In this document: positions 1-8,435 of the stretch, piece after piece
Layout of the letters: every line of letters starts with the position of its first letter
Position numbering within the stretch: the stretch's first letter is position 1
NCBI GenBank assembly: GCA_029984035.1
Contig: JASBYJ010000007.1
Coordinates: 40,110-104,109, forward strand
DNA from: Conchiformibius sp.
GTDB taxonomy: Bacteria; Pseudomonadota; Gammaproteobacteria; Burkholderiales; Neisseriaceae
DNA: 64,000 bases
Direction of reading: 5' to 3'
The notes under the pieces: generated by a model
What the model was told of the DNA's origin: nothing
The model's input: the letters and a program-made list of their open reading frames with translations, nothing else
The model's database searches: none
Made by a program: the position numbers and the translations under genes

Positions 1-1
1 C

Positions 2-421
2 CACCCTTATTTCAGGCAGCCGTATCCGAAAAGCACAGGGCGCGAACTGTTTTCCCTCTCATGGCTGCAAAGCTACCTGAGCGGCAGCGAACGGCCCGAA
101 AACGTATTGCGCACACTGGTACAATTCACCGCCGATACCGCCGCCGAAGCCGTATTCTCCGCAGCACCCGATGCCCGAAACGTGTATTTATGCGGCGGAG
201 GCGTCTATAACCCCCTGCTGACAGGCTGCCTGAAACAACGTTTTGCCGAACGCAATATCAGCGTACACGATACGTCCGCTTTAAACCTAAACCCGCAATG
301 GGTGGAAGCCGCCGCCTTCGGCTGGTTGGCGGCCTGCTGGTATCGGCGCGTTCCGAGCAACCCGTACCATGCCACGGGTGCAAACCGTCCCGTTATTCTC
401 GGGGCAGGTTATTGGGCGTAA
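2..421 (+). CDS. anmK: Anhydro-N-acetylmuramic acid kinase, C-terminal part (partial)
   Basis: The reading frame is open from the window edge, so only the last ~139 residues are seen. AnmK phosphorylates 1,6-anhydro-MurNAc recovered from peptidoglycan turnover, giving MurNAc-6-phosphate in the cytosol. The visible part has family hallmarks: KSTGRELFSLSWL, the glycine-rich VYLCGGGVYNPLL segment of the sugar-kinase fold, WVEAAAFGWLA, and the closing NPYHATGANRPVILGAGY. It ends 45 bp before rluE on the same strand. The 5' end and promoter lie outside the window. Identification is by motif memory and is quite secure for a C-terminal fragment. Confidence 0.9.
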   Translation, partial: HPYFRQPYPKSTGRELFSLSWLQSYLSGSERPENVLRTLVQFTADTAAEAVFSAAPDARNVYLCGGGVYNPLLTGCLKQRFAERNISVHDTSALNLNPQWVEAAAFGWLAACWYRRVPSNPYHATGANRPVILGAGYWA

Positions 422-466
422 CCCGATTTCAGGCAGCCTTCCCACCGACTGACTACACGACAGCTT

Positions 467-1021
467 ATGCTTATCGCCCTAAACAAGCCTTATGGCTATA
501 TTTGCCAGTTTTCGCCGCACGAAAAACATCCCACATTGAAAGAGCTGGTCGATATACCGAAAGTTTATCCGGCAGGACGTTTGGACACCGACAGCGAAGG
601 TTTGCTGCTGCTCACCGACAACGGCAGCCTGCAAGCCCGTATCGCCAGCCCGAAAAGCCGCACTGTGAAAACCTATTGGGCGCAACTGGAAGGCAGCCCC
701 GATGAACGCAAACTAACGCTCTTGCAACGTCCGATGGATTTGGGCGATTTTACCGCCCGAGCCGCCGATATCCGGCTGCTCGCCCCGCATGAAACCGAGC
801 GGCTTTGGGATAGAAATCCGCCGATACGCGTCCGCAAAAGCGTCCCCGATTTTTGGTTGGAAATCCGCATCAGCGAAGGCAAGAACCGCCAAGTGCGCCG
901 CATGACTGCCAAAGCGGGCTATCCCTGTCTGCGTTTGGTACGCACCGGCATAGGCAGCCTGAATATTTTCGATTTGAACTTGCCGTTGGGTCAGTGGCTC
1001 GAATGCACGCGGTTGCCGTAA
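467..1021 (+). CDS. rluE: 23S rRNA pseudouridine synthase, RluE type
   Basis: A protein of 184 residues in the RsuA/RluE branch of pseudouridine synthases, which isomerise a uridine in 23S rRNA (U2457 for RluE). The catalytic-aspartate motif GRLDTDSEGLLLLT lies near residues 38-51, and the family signature EGKNRQVRRMTAKAGYPCLRLVR near 137-159. There is no N-terminal S4 domain, and the short length fits RluE rather than RsuA, RluB or RluF. The start ATG at 467 directly precedes the conserved LIALNKPYG strand. It follows anmK by 45 bp and may be cotranscribed with it. The exact target base is inferred from family and length. Confidence 0.88.
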   Translation: MLIALNKPYGYICQFSPHEKHPTLKELVDIPKVYPAGRLDTDSEGLLLLTDNGSLQARIASPKSRTVKTYWAQLEGSPDERKLTLLQRPMDLGDFTARAADIRLLAPHETERLWDRNPPIRVRKSVPDFWLEIRISEGKNRQVRRMTAKAGYPCLRLVRTGIGSLNIFDLNLPLGQWLECTRLP

Positions 1022-1202
1022 ACGGAACCGTCCGGTCGCCATACGCAATAACGGATATCTCCGCTGCGGCGGAAACTGCCGCCGACTTTTCAGGCAGCCT
1101 GAAATAGGCGGACAACTTTCAAAAGCATCGCAACAGCGGTAAACCGTGAGCAGAAGAAACCAAACTATTAACCGACAAACCTTTTTTCCCCTAAAACAGC
1201 TT

Positions 1203-2921
1203 ATGAAACTCAATCAAATCCTCTCCGCAGAAATCGAACAAGCCTTTACCGCTGCCGGCATTTCAGGCAGCCCGATTGTGTTGCAGCCTGCCAAAAATCC
1301 CGATTTCGGCGATTTTCAGATTAACGGTGTCATGGGCGCGGCCAAACAATCGAAGCAAAACCCGCGCGAGTTGGCGCAAAAAGTGGCCGATGCGCTTTCA
1401 GGCAGCCGTGTGGTGGCTTCGGCAGAAGTGGCGGGACCCGGTTTTATCAATCTGCGCTTGTCGCCCGAATTTCTGGCTCAAGAACTCAACCATGCCTTAA
1501 CCAGTGGTAATTTGGGCATTCAGGCAGCCTCTGCTCCGCAAACTGTGGTGATTGACTATTCTTCTCCCAATTTGGCGAAAGAAATGCATGTCGGGCATTT
1601 GCGCTCTTCCATTATCGGCGACAGTATCGCCCGCATACTCTCCGCTTTGGGACACAAGGTTATCCGCCAAAACCATGTCGGCGACTGGGGTACCCAGTTT
1701 GGCATGCTTGTTGCCTATATGGTTGAGCAACAAAAAGAAAATTCCGATTTCAAGCTCTCCGATTTGGAGCAGTTCTACCGTGCCGCCAAAGTGCGTTTTG
1801 ATGAAGACCCCGCTTTTGCCGACACCGCGCGCGAATACGTCGTGAAACTGCAGGGCGGCGATGAAGCCGTATTGGCTTTGTGGAAACAGTTTGTCGCCAT
1901 TTCCCTCAGCCACGCGCAACAGGTGTACGACACGCTTGGCTTACTGCTCGCACCTGAAGATGTGGCGGGTGAATCTCAATATAACAACGATTTGCAGAAT
2001 GTCGTGGACGACTTGTGCGCACAAGGCCTGGCAGTGGACGACAAAGGTGCCAAAGTGGTGTTTCTGGAGGAATTCAAAAACAAAGAAGGCGAAGCGGCGG
2101 CATTTATCGTGCAAAAACAAGGCGGCGGTTTTCTCTATGCCAGCACCGATTTGGCGTGTCTCCGCTATCGGATAGGCTGCCTGAAAGCCGACCGCTTGCT
2201 GTATGTAGTGGATACCCGCCAGGATTTGCATTTCAAACAATTGTTCGCCACTTCCCGCAAAGCAGGCTACCTGCCTGAAAACGTGTCTGCCGAATTTATC
2301 GGTTTCGGCACCATGATGGGCAAAGACGGCAAACCGTTTAAAACCCGTTCGGGCGACACGGTTAAACTGGTTGATTTGTTGGCGGAAGCCGTGCAACGCG
2401 CTACTGTATTGGTGCGGAGCAAAAATCCCGAATTGTCCGACACCGAAGCGGAACACATCGGACGCACGGTCGGCATCGGCGCAGTGAAATACGCCGATTT
2501 GAGTAAAAACCGCGGCAGCGATTATGTGTTTGATTGGGACAATATGTTGTCGTTTGAAGGTAATACCGCGCCCTATTTGCAATATGCCTACACACGTATT
2601 CAAAGCATCTTCCGCAAAGCGGGCGAATGGAACGTTCAGGCAGCCTTGCTGCTGCAAGACGGTTTGGAAAAACAGCTGGCAGTGGAGCTGCTGAAATTCG
2701 AAGACATTTTAAACAGCGCAGCCGAAAGCGCCTATCCGCATTATCTCGCCGCCTACCTTTACCAATTGGCCACTTTGTTCAGCCGTTTTTACGAAGCCTG
2801 TCCGATCTTGAAAGCCGAAGGAGCCTTGCGCGACAGCCGTTTGCAACTGGCCAATCTGACTGCGCAAACCTTGAAAACCGGTTTGGATTTGCTCGGCATC
2901 GATACTTTGGCCGTGATGTAG
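1203..2921 (+). CDS. argS: Arginyl-tRNA synthetase
   Basis: A class I aminoacyl-tRNA synthetase of 572 residues that charges tRNA-Arg. An upstream in-frame ATG at 1146 exists, but I chose 1203 because MKLNQILSAEIEQAF matches the usual start of the ArgRS N-terminal Add1 domain. The HIGH motif appears as HVGHLRS after SSPNLAKEM. The region around GKDGKPFKTRSGDTVKL replaces the canonical KMSKS, as in many ArgRS. The C-terminal DALR anticodon-binding domain follows SFEGNTAPYLQYAYTR. Two uptake-sequence cores inside the gene add SGS and QAA tripeptides. A tRNA-Arg gene lies 4 kb away, but no link is implied. Confidence 0.97.
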   Translation: MKLNQILSAEIEQAFTAAGISGSPIVLQPAKNPDFGDFQINGVMGAAKQSKQNPRELAQKVADALSGSRVVASAEVAGPGFINLRLSPEFLAQELNHALTSGNLGIQAASAPQTVVIDYSSPNLAKEMHVGHLRSSIIGDSIARILSALGHKVIRQNHVGDWGTQFGMLVAYMVEQQKENSDFKLSDLEQFYRAAKVRFDEDPAFADTAREYVVKLQGGDEAVLALWKQFVAISLSHAQQVYDTLGLLLAPEDVAGESQYNNDLQNVVDDLCAQGLAVDDKGAKVVFLEEFKNKEGEAAAFIVQKQGGGFLYASTDLACLRYRIGCLKADRLLYVVDTRQDLHFKQLFATSRKAGYLPENVSAEFIGFGTMMGKDGKPFKTRSGDTVKLVDLLAEAVQRATVLVRSKNPELSDTEAEHIGRTVGIGAVKYADLSKNRGSDYVFDWDNMLSFEGNTAPYLQYAYTRIQSIFRKAGEWNVQAALLLQDGLEKQLAVELLKFEDILNSAAESAYPHYLAAYLYQLATLFSRFYEACPILKAEGALRDSRLQLANLTAQTLKTGLDLLGIDTLAVM

Positions 2922-3045
2922 TCTGACGCGATTCGGTCGGGCGGCCGGCAGAATAGTGTTTGACGAATGATACGGAAACCCTATTCAGCATCAACGCGCA
3001 CACATCTTTACGACAAGGCTTCAGGCAGCCTGAAAACAAGGAAAT

Positions 3046-3693
3046 ATGATGAAAACCGCTATTATCGATTACGGCATGGGCAATCTGCATTCCGTGTTGA
3101 AATCCGTGCAAACCGCCGCACAACGCAGCGGCGTTGCCACCGAAATCCTGCTGACCGATAGTCCCGAAGCCGTATTGGCTGCCGATAAAGTCGTTTTCCC
3201 CGGGCAGGGAGCCATGCCCGACTGCATGGCGGCACTCAAACGCAGCGGCTTGGCGGAAGCGGTGCGTGAATCTTTGAAAAACAAACCGTTTTTCGGGATT
3301 TGCGTGGGTGCGCAATTGTTGTTCGAATACAGCGAAGAAGGCGGCACCGAAGGCTTGGGCTGGTTTTCAGGCAGCGTGAAACGCTTTGCCGCCAACCAAA
3401 CCGATGAGACGGGCAGCCGTTTGAAAGTGCCGCACATGGGCTGGAACAGCGTGCGGCAAAAACGTCCGCATCCGCTGTTTGACGGCATTGCAGACGGCGA
3501 ACGGTTTTATTTTGTCCACAGCTATTATTTCGCGCCCGAACAACCTGAAATCATACTGGGCAGCAGCGATTATCCGCATGAATTTGCCTGCATAGTCGGT
3601 AAAGACAATGTTTTCGCCACACAATTTCACACTGAAAAAAGCCATGACGCAGGCTTGCGGCTGTTGCAGAATTTCTTACAATGGCAAGGGTGA
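3046..3693 (+). CDS. hisH: Imidazole glycerol phosphate synthase, glutaminase subunit
   Basis: HisH, 215 residues, is the glutamine amidotransferase half of IGP synthase in histidine synthesis. It hydrolyses glutamine and passes ammonia to HisF. The class I amidotransferase triad is visible: the nucleophile Cys in FFGICVGAQLLFEY and the His/Glu of TQFHTEKSHDAG. The oxyanion segment VVFPGQGAMPDCM is also present. The start ATGATG follows AAGGAAAT, an acceptable ribosome site. hisA follows 71 bp downstream with its own candidate promoter. The partner gene hisF is not in this window. Confidence 0.95.
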   Translation: MMKTAIIDYGMGNLHSVLKSVQTAAQRSGVATEILLTDSPEAVLAADKVVFPGQGAMPDCMAALKRSGLAEAVRESLKNKPFFGICVGAQLLFEYSEEGGTEGLGWFSGSVKRFAANQTDETGSRLKVPHMGWNSVRQKRPHPLFDGIADGERFYFVHSYYFAPEQPEIILGSSDYPHEFACIVGKDNVFATQFHTEKSHDAGLRLLQNFLQWQG

Positions 3694-3707
3694 ATTTAAC
3701 CGTTTCT

Positions 3708-3737
3708 TTGCAAAACTAAACAAAAAAGCGGTAAAAT
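3708..3737 (+). promoter_or_regulatory. Candidate sigma-70 promoter for hisA
   Basis: TTGCAA at 3708-3713 and TAAAAT at 3732-3737 are separated by 18 bp, in the short gap between hisH and hisA. Spacing and hexamers fit a sigma-70 promoter, so hisA may be transcribed independently of hisH. This is pattern matching only. Confidence 0.45.
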
Positions 3738-3764
3738 CAAATCCCCGTGTTCGACAGGAAACCA

Positions 3765-4517
3765 ATGACTATCATGCAGTTAATTCCCGCAATCGATTTA
3801 AAAAACGGTCAATGCGTACGGCTGAAACAAGGGCTGATGAATCAGGCCACCGTGTTTTCCGACCGTCCCGCAGAAACCGCCCTACATTGGAAAGAGCAAG
3901 GTGCCCGCCGTCTGCATTTAGTGGATTTGGACGGTGCATTTGCAGGCGAACCGAGAAATCTTCAAGCGATTCGCGATATTTTGGCAGCCGTATCAAGCGA
4001 TATTCCCGTCCAGCTTGGCGGCGGCATACGCGATTTGCACACTATTGAAAAATATCTTGGTTTGGGTTTGCAGGATGTCATTATCGGCACTGCGGCAGTC
4101 AAGAACCCCGATTTTGTACGTCAAGCCTGTCGTGAATTCGCCGGCCATATTATTGTCGGTTTGGACGCTAAAGAGGGTATGGTTGCCATTGACGGCTGGG
4201 CGGTCGTTACGGAGCATCATGTTAATGATTTGGCCAAACGTTTCGAGAACGACGGCGTAAACGCCATCATCTATACCGACATCGGCAGAGACGGCATGAT
4301 GAGCGGTGTGAACATTGAAGCGACCGTTCGTTTGGCGCAAGCGGTGGATATCCCGATTATCGCGTCAGGCGGCCTGACCGATTTGGAAGATATCCGCGCT
4401 TTGGCACAAGCCGCGCAACACGGGGTTGCAGGTGCCATTACGGGCAGAGCGATTTATGAAGGCAGTATTGATTTTGCCCAAGCGCAAAAATTGGCAGACA
4501 GCTTAACGGCTGCCTGA
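3765..4517 (+). CDS. hisA: ProFAR isomerase (HisA)
   Basis: A protein of 250 residues with a TIM-barrel isomerase fold, acting in the fourth step of histidine synthesis and converting ProFAR to PRFAR, the HisF substrate. Key features are the N-terminal PAIDLKNGQCVRL with its catalytic Asp, HLVDLDGAF, and YTDIGRDGMMSGVN with the second catalytic Asp, followed by the phosphate-binding ASGGLTDLEDI and GAITGRAIYEG. I chose the ATG at 3765 after GACAGGAAACC rather than the in-frame ATG at 3747. The last codons GCT GCC TGA are an uptake-sequence core, so the stop codon comes from it. In Neisseria hisF usually follows; here a small membrane protein does. Confidence 0.95.
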   Translation: MTIMQLIPAIDLKNGQCVRLKQGLMNQATVFSDRPAETALHWKEQGARRLHLVDLDGAFAGEPRNLQAIRDILAAVSSDIPVQLGGGIRDLHTIEKYLGLGLQDVIIGTAAVKNPDFVRQACREFAGHIIVGLDAKEGMVAIDGWAVVTEHHVNDLAKRFENDGVNAIIYTDIGRDGMMSGVNIEATVRLAQAVDIPIIASGGLTDLEDIRALAQAAQHGVAGAITGRAIYEGSIDFAQAQKLADSLTAA

Positions 4518-4573
4518 AAATCGGTTAAACTCTTTTCAATTCATATTAATCATTTATCAATAAGGAATAAAAA

Positions 4574-4924
4574 ATGAGCGGTTCATATATGTTGGTCGCC
4601 TTTATTTTAGGCTTTTGGTGTATTTGGTCGGCAAACCGTGACGTTAATGCGCTGGGCGAAGCATTGGGCTTTACCCTGATGGCGATTGTGATTAAAGCCC
4701 TGATGGAATGGAAAGGCATGCCGAATTTTGATTCGGCCACTTTGGCTGCCTGGGGATTGCTGTTTGTATACACCGTTGTTGTTTTGGAATTGGTAGAGCG
4801 TTTTTCAGGCAGTATGGTTATGAATATGACTATTTCCGTATGCGGAGCGGTAGGCTGGTTTTTCTTGGCGCAATATGCTTTCAGCGAAGCAGGCATGGCA
4901 AGCCTTGGCAGTTTGTTGTCTTAG
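4574..4924 (+). CDS. Small four-helix membrane protein, unknown function
   Basis: A hydrophobic protein of 116 residues. I see about four membrane segments: residues ~5-20 (LVAFILGFWCIW), ~32-45 (GFTLMAIVIKAL), ~58-75 (AAWGLLFVYTVVVLEL) and ~82-103 (MVMNMTISVCGAVGWFFL). No catalytic motif is recognised. It begins 57 bp after hisA, with AAGGAATAAAA as its ribosome site, and is followed by an uptake sequence and a strong hairpin terminator, so it is probably the last gene of the hisA transcript. Composition resembles its neighbours. An inner-membrane location is inferred from hydrophobicity only. Confidence 0.75.
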   Translation: MSGSYMLVAFILGFWCIWSANRDVNALGEALGFTLMAIVIKALMEWKGMPNFDSATLAAWGLLFVYTVVVLELVERFSGSMVMNMTISVCGAVGWFFLAQYAFSEAGMASLGSLLS

Positions 4925-5058
4925 ATGTGCCGTTTTCAGGCAGCCTGAACATGAAGATTCGCATGAATAAAGCAATTGATAAATCGCTGCATGATTCATG
5001 CATGGGCGGATTATAGGTGAAATATATTGTGTATCCGCTGTATCATTGGAAAATAAAA

Positions 5059-5088
5059 CAGCTGCAATTTTAATTGCAGCTGTTTTTT
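5059..5088. terminator. Bidirectional rho-independent terminator
   Basis: An inverted repeat with arms CAGCTGCAAT and ATTGCAGCTG (5059-5068 and 5073-5082; loop TTTA) is flanked by A-rich sequence on the left and six T residues on the right. It lies between the plus-strand membrane-protein gene and the minus-strand methyltransferase gene, and can serve both. Confidence 0.85.
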
Positions 5089-5149
5089 CATAATAGCTAT
5101 CAAACTATCAGGCATACTAGCGGCATCTTTAGTTTCAGGCTGCCGGATT

Positions 5150-6688
5150 TTATTTGTTATCCAGAATACCAATAGTACGCAATCCATCAAGGCGGTTGTG
5201 GAGTATCTTCGCTAATCTTGTGAGTTCTGCCAAGTTTTCTTTATCGCCTTCAAGGGGTTTGCCTTCTTTTTGCATGACTTTATTTTGCTCTTTTAAGATT
5301 GCCAAGGCAAATTTGGCCCATTGCTCGGGTTCTTTGAGTCCCTTTTGTTCGTATGCTGATATAAACCACAGTTCGGGTGAACTGAAGGTTAAAGCTTCTC
5401 CCGTATATGGGCTGACTAAACGGTGAGTCGCAGTGCTGTGACGGGCTTCGGTCAATACGGCACGATTTAATGCTTTGCAGCGGGGACGTGCGGTTTCAAC
5501 CGTCTCTTCGTCTTGTATCAACGCAATATCGTCTTTGGCGTGCAGTAACACCAATGCAGACATCAATTGCGTGTCATTCATTTTGTCTTTCAGCTGCTTG
5601 TGTAATTGTGCAAAGCTGTGTATTTGATAATCTGCGAGAATATTTAAAATAGGATCGAAAATTTCCGGTTTGAGAGAAACGGTTTTTTTGTTGCGAATAT
5701 CAAAATTGATGTCTTCGCGCTTTCTTAGAAGTGCGAAACGTAATGCGCTGCGTGCCTGAAACAGTTGTTCGGGCGTAAGGCGGCGTGTCCCTTTTACCCA
5801 TAAGTCTTTGCGGAATTGGGTGTTTAAAATAAAATCTTTTACGGTTTGCTCCATAGGTGTTTGGGCAAACTCCGACATCAAACTTTCCTGTTCTTCATTA
5901 TAGAGACAGTCTTGAAAATCATTAAAATATGAGCTGGAACATGCGAAACTGATTTTTGCATCTTCAAGCCATTTTGCCATTTCGGCAAAATACATTGGTT
6001 GCCAATCTTTGTTTAAATATTCGTGTGCCAGATATTCCGTTTCATGTTCGGTTAAATTTTCGATTCGGTTGACGATTTGGGGCGAGTGTTGCTGCAAGCG
6101 GTCGCTTTGTTTTAAAACGCGGCTGCCGAATGCTAAGGCATCCAGTATATTTTGTTGGGGACTTTGTTTGGATGATGACATGGAGTGGTAATGCATCGAC
6201 AGTAAATGGCGTATGGGAGAATACGCTGCCCAACCGGGCAATGTGTTGTAGCTGATATAGACAATGCCGCCGACAGCCAATTTGCGGCGGATGAAGTCTA
6301 CAATAATGCGGCGGTTTTCGTCGGAAATCCATGACCAGACACCATGTAAGCCGATAAATTCAAATTCGGGCAAATCATCGCGTTGGCAAAATTCTTTAAA
6401 CGACTGGTCGGCAATCAATGCTCCGCTGCCTGAAATACCGGACCAGTATTGTGCGGAGGCAACATGAGAAGGATTGAAATCAGTACCGTACCATTGCGCT
6501 CTTCCTCCTGCCGCATGCGCATTCAGTGATACGCCTTGGCCGAAGCCCAGTTCGCAGGCATTTTTTACGGTCGGTGTCGCTAAACCTTGCTGCAGCAACA
6601 TTAATTTTGCACGTATGGGGTTGAGTGCATTGTCGTAATTATGAACGTAATTTAGATTATGAATATAACCGTCTGCTTGTGCCGACAT
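5150..6688 (-). CDS. SAM-dependent methyltransferase with regulatory domain
   Basis: A protein of 512 residues. The N-terminal third is a class I methyltransferase: the SAM-binding motif I is NACELGFGQGVSLNAHA (~45-60), then WYGTDFNPSHV, and VYISYNTLPGW at strand 5. The middle and C-terminal part match my memory of the 'methyltransferase regulatory domain' family, some members of which are protein-lysine methyltransferases that modify outer-membrane proteins. The start follows GGAG in the reverse strand. The gene stands alone, flanked by terminators and tRNAs, so context gives no substrate. Whether it modifies protein, lipid or a small molecule is open. Confidence 0.8.
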   Translation of the reverse strand: MSAQADGYIHNLNYVHNYDNALNPIRAKLMLLQQGLATPTVKNACELGFGQGVSLNAHAAGGRAQWYGTDFNPSHVASAQYWSGISGSGALIADQSFKEFCQRDDLPEFEFIGLHGVWSWISDENRRIIVDFIRRKLAVGGIVYISYNTLPGWAAYSPIRHLLSMHYHSMSSSKQSPQQNILDALAFGSRVLKQSDRLQQHSPQIVNRIENLTEHETEYLAHEYLNKDWQPMYFAEMAKWLEDAKISFACSSSYFNDFQDCLYNEEQESLMSEFAQTPMEQTVKDFILNTQFRKDLWVKGTRRLTPEQLFQARSALRFALLRKREDINFDIRNKKTVSLKPEIFDPILNILADYQIHSFAQLHKQLKDKMNDTQLMSALVLLHAKDDIALIQDEETVETARPRCKALNRAVLTEARHSTATHRLVSPYTGEALTFSSPELWFISAYEQKGLKEPEQWAKFALAILKEQNKVMQKEGKPLEGDKENLAELTRLAKILHNRLDGLRTIGILDNK

Positions 6689-6990
6689 ATTGTTTGCTCC
6701 GGTAAATTAAATAATGATAAAGAAATTAAAATAAATGATGCAGTGTAGTAAGGCTCGATTATAGCTTGGTTCTTAAAATAATTAAGACGTACTTTTATTC
6801 CGTTGTTATTTGGAGTTCGCTAATCCGTGTTTGATTGTCGGTATGTAGCTGTCGTTATGATTGTCTGAAAAGGCGGGTTATTTGTATTTTTTATAGTTTT
6901 AGATAGCGGAAATTGCACGGTTGGAATGAGATTTCTTGTATTCGGATAGGACGGGTCTCATTAGTATAAAAATGATGCAATCGTAAAAAC
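6689..6990. other. AT-rich intergenic region without a recognised gene
   Basis: About 300 bp between the methyltransferase start and the tRNA terminator. On the minus strand a TATAAT lies at 6758-6763, about 70 bp upstream of the methyltransferase gene, with no convincing -35 box. I see no ORF with coding character here. Confidence 0.5.
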
Positions 6991-7014
6991 AGCCTGCTTG
7001 GTTTAAAGCAGGCT
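6984..7014 (-). terminator. Terminator of the tRNA operon
   Basis: Arms AGCCTGCTT (6991-6999) and AAGCAGGCT (7006-7014) form a hairpin. On the minus strand it is followed by GTTTTTACG. It lies 12 bp beyond the tRNA-Glu 3' end and probably ends the tRNA-Arg/tRNA-Glu transcript. Confidence 0.75.
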
Positions 7015-7025
7015 GTTTTATAAAT

Positions 7026-7100
7026 TGGCACGCCCACGGGGAATCGAACCCCGGTTACCGCCGTGAAAGGGCGATGTCCTAACCGCTAGACGATGGGCGC
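7026..7100 (-). tRNA. tRNA-Glu (anticodon UUC)
   Basis: Reading the minus strand gives a 75-nt cloverleaf: acceptor GCGCCCA pairs with TGGGCGT (first pair G-U), the D-arm contains TCTAGCGGTTAGGA, the anticodon loop is CTTTCAC within CCGCC-type pairing, the T-loop is GTTCGATTC, and the discriminator G is followed by an encoded CCA. Anticodon TTC reads glutamate codons. It is the second tRNA of a two-gene operon. Confidence 0.97.
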
Positions 7101-7118
7101 GGAGAAATAAACTGTAAT

Positions 7119-7195
7119 TGGCGCACCCGGAGCGATTCGAACGCCCGACCCTCTGGTTCGTAGCCAGATACTCTATCCAACTGAGCTACGGGTGC
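7119..7195 (-). tRNA. tRNA-Arg (anticodon ACG)
   Basis: Reading the minus strand gives a 77-nt tRNA: acceptor GCACCCG pairs with CGGGTGC, the D-arm contains AGCTCAGTTGGATAGAG, the anticodon stem is TCTGG/CCAGA with loop CTACGAA, the T-loop is GTTCGAATC, and CCA is encoded. Anticodon ACG (A34 probably edited to inosine) reads CGN arginine codons. It lies 18 bp upstream of tRNA-Glu. Confidence 0.97.
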
Positions 7196-7209
7196 ATCAA
7201 AGAAATCGG

Positions 7210-7238
7210 ATTTTATTCATGGCTGTTCAGTTTGTCAA
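7210..7238 (-). promoter_or_regulatory. Strong promoter of the tRNA-Arg/tRNA-Glu operon
   Basis: On the minus strand a perfect -35 TTGACA (7233-7238) and a -10 TAAAAT (7210-7215) are 17 bp apart, placing the transcript start a few bases before the tRNA-Arg 5' end at 7195. This is the expected architecture of a stable-RNA promoter. Confidence 0.85.
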
Positions 7239-7303
7239 TAGGGTTGGGGGCGGAAAAATATGAAAATATGATACTATTTGATTTTCAAATAAATTTATCA
7301 GCT

Positions 7304-8152
7304 ATGTTGGTGCCGAGTAATCTTGCGGGCTGCCTGAAAAAACTGCCTGTTCCGATTGTGATTTTAGATTTGGAGGCAACGGGCGGACATGTTTTGAATG
7401 ACCGTATCATTGAAATCGCATTGTTGCACTTCGATAACGGAAACATTACCGAACTGAGCCAATTGATTCGCACGTCCGTGCCTATTAGCCCGTTTGTGTC
7501 TAAATTGACCGGTATTGATGAGGATATGTTGGCGGGCAGTCCCACTTTTTCGGAGTTTATGCCGCGAATTTTGCCTTTGTTGCGTGGGAGTTTGCTGATT
7601 GCGCATAACGGCAAATTTGATTATACCTTGTTGCAGTCGGAGTTTCGGCGCGAGAGCGTTGAATTTGCCGCACCGGTGGCGTGCAGTGTGAAGTTGTCGC
7701 GCAAGTTTTATCCGCAATATCTCAGGCATGGTTTGGACAGTATCGCCGAGCGTTTGGGCGTACCGAATGACGGACGGCATCGTGCTATGGCCGATGTGGC
7801 GTTGCTGGTGCAGTATTTGGAATCTATGGTGAATGAACGCGGGCAGGAGGCGTTTTTGAATGCTTTGTTACCGTTGGTGGAGCCATCGTTGCTGCCTGAA
7901 AATTTGCCGAGCGTTTTGAAAGAGCAGATTTACGGTTTGCCCGACGGGCATGGTGTTTCGGTTTGGTACGATGATAATCGGCAGGTCGGGAGCGTTCGCG
8001 TCCATCGTCATGCGTTTACGGAGATAGCCGGTTTGTTGGGCAGGCAGCCGCGCTTGTGGCGGAAACGTATGCACTTTATAGCGGCTTCAGACGGCGAACA
8101 CAGCGAAGCGTTAAGAATACAGCTGATTCAGGCGGGCAATGAGGCTGCCTGA
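7304..8152 (+). CDS. DnaQ-like 3'-5' exonuclease (DEDDh)
   Basis: About 282 residues. The first ~180 are a DEDDh exonuclease of the DnaQ/epsilon type: ExoI VILDLEATGG with the catalytic Asp and Glu, ExoII LLIAHNGKFDYTLL, and ExoIII HRAMADVALL with its His and Asp. The remaining ~100 residues (from LLPENLPSVLKEQIYGLPDG) form an extra domain I do not recognise confidently. Two starts are possible, ATG 7268 and ATG 7304; I prefer 7304 because the earlier one adds a weak AT-rich leader. The stop codon lies in an uptake-sequence core (GAGGCTGCCTGA). It may act in proofreading or repair, but is not the main replicative epsilon as far as I can tell. Confidence 0.8.
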   Translation: MLVPSNLAGCLKKLPVPIVILDLEATGGHVLNDRIIEIALLHFDNGNITELSQLIRTSVPISPFVSKLTGIDEDMLAGSPTFSEFMPRILPLLRGSLLIAHNGKFDYTLLQSEFRRESVEFAAPVACSVKLSRKFYPQYLRHGLDSIAERLGVPNDGRHRAMADVALLVQYLESMVNERGQEAFLNALLPLVEPSLLPENLPSVLKEQIYGLPDGHGVSVWYDDNRQVGSVRVHRHAFTEIAGLLGRQPRLWRKRMHFIAASDGEHSEALRIQLIQAGNEAA

Positions 8153-8435
8153 AAGGGATTTCGTGTGAAAAAGCGTGCGCTTGGATGAAGCTGTTAACGA
8201 ATGGTAGGTTCGGACGTATGCGGTATTTCAGGCTGCCTGAAAACTGTCGGGTTTGGTGTAAAACGTTCGTGCGGTTTTGAAACGGATAGGTATCGGGTGT
8301 GCGTTTTGTTTCTTGTTTGCGGTTTGATGGCGGAGTGCGGCGTCTGCCTATTGGGGATAAGGTGTAATATGGGCTATAATTTCCGACCGGCAACAGCCCG
8401 ATAAATTTTGAACACCCACAATTAAGGTTTTTATT

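Noticed and set aside
7118..7303. N-terminal extension of the DnaQ-like gene through the tRNA-Arg gene
   Set aside because: The first ~50 codons run antisense through a tRNA and its promoter, so the protein must start at 7268 or 7304.
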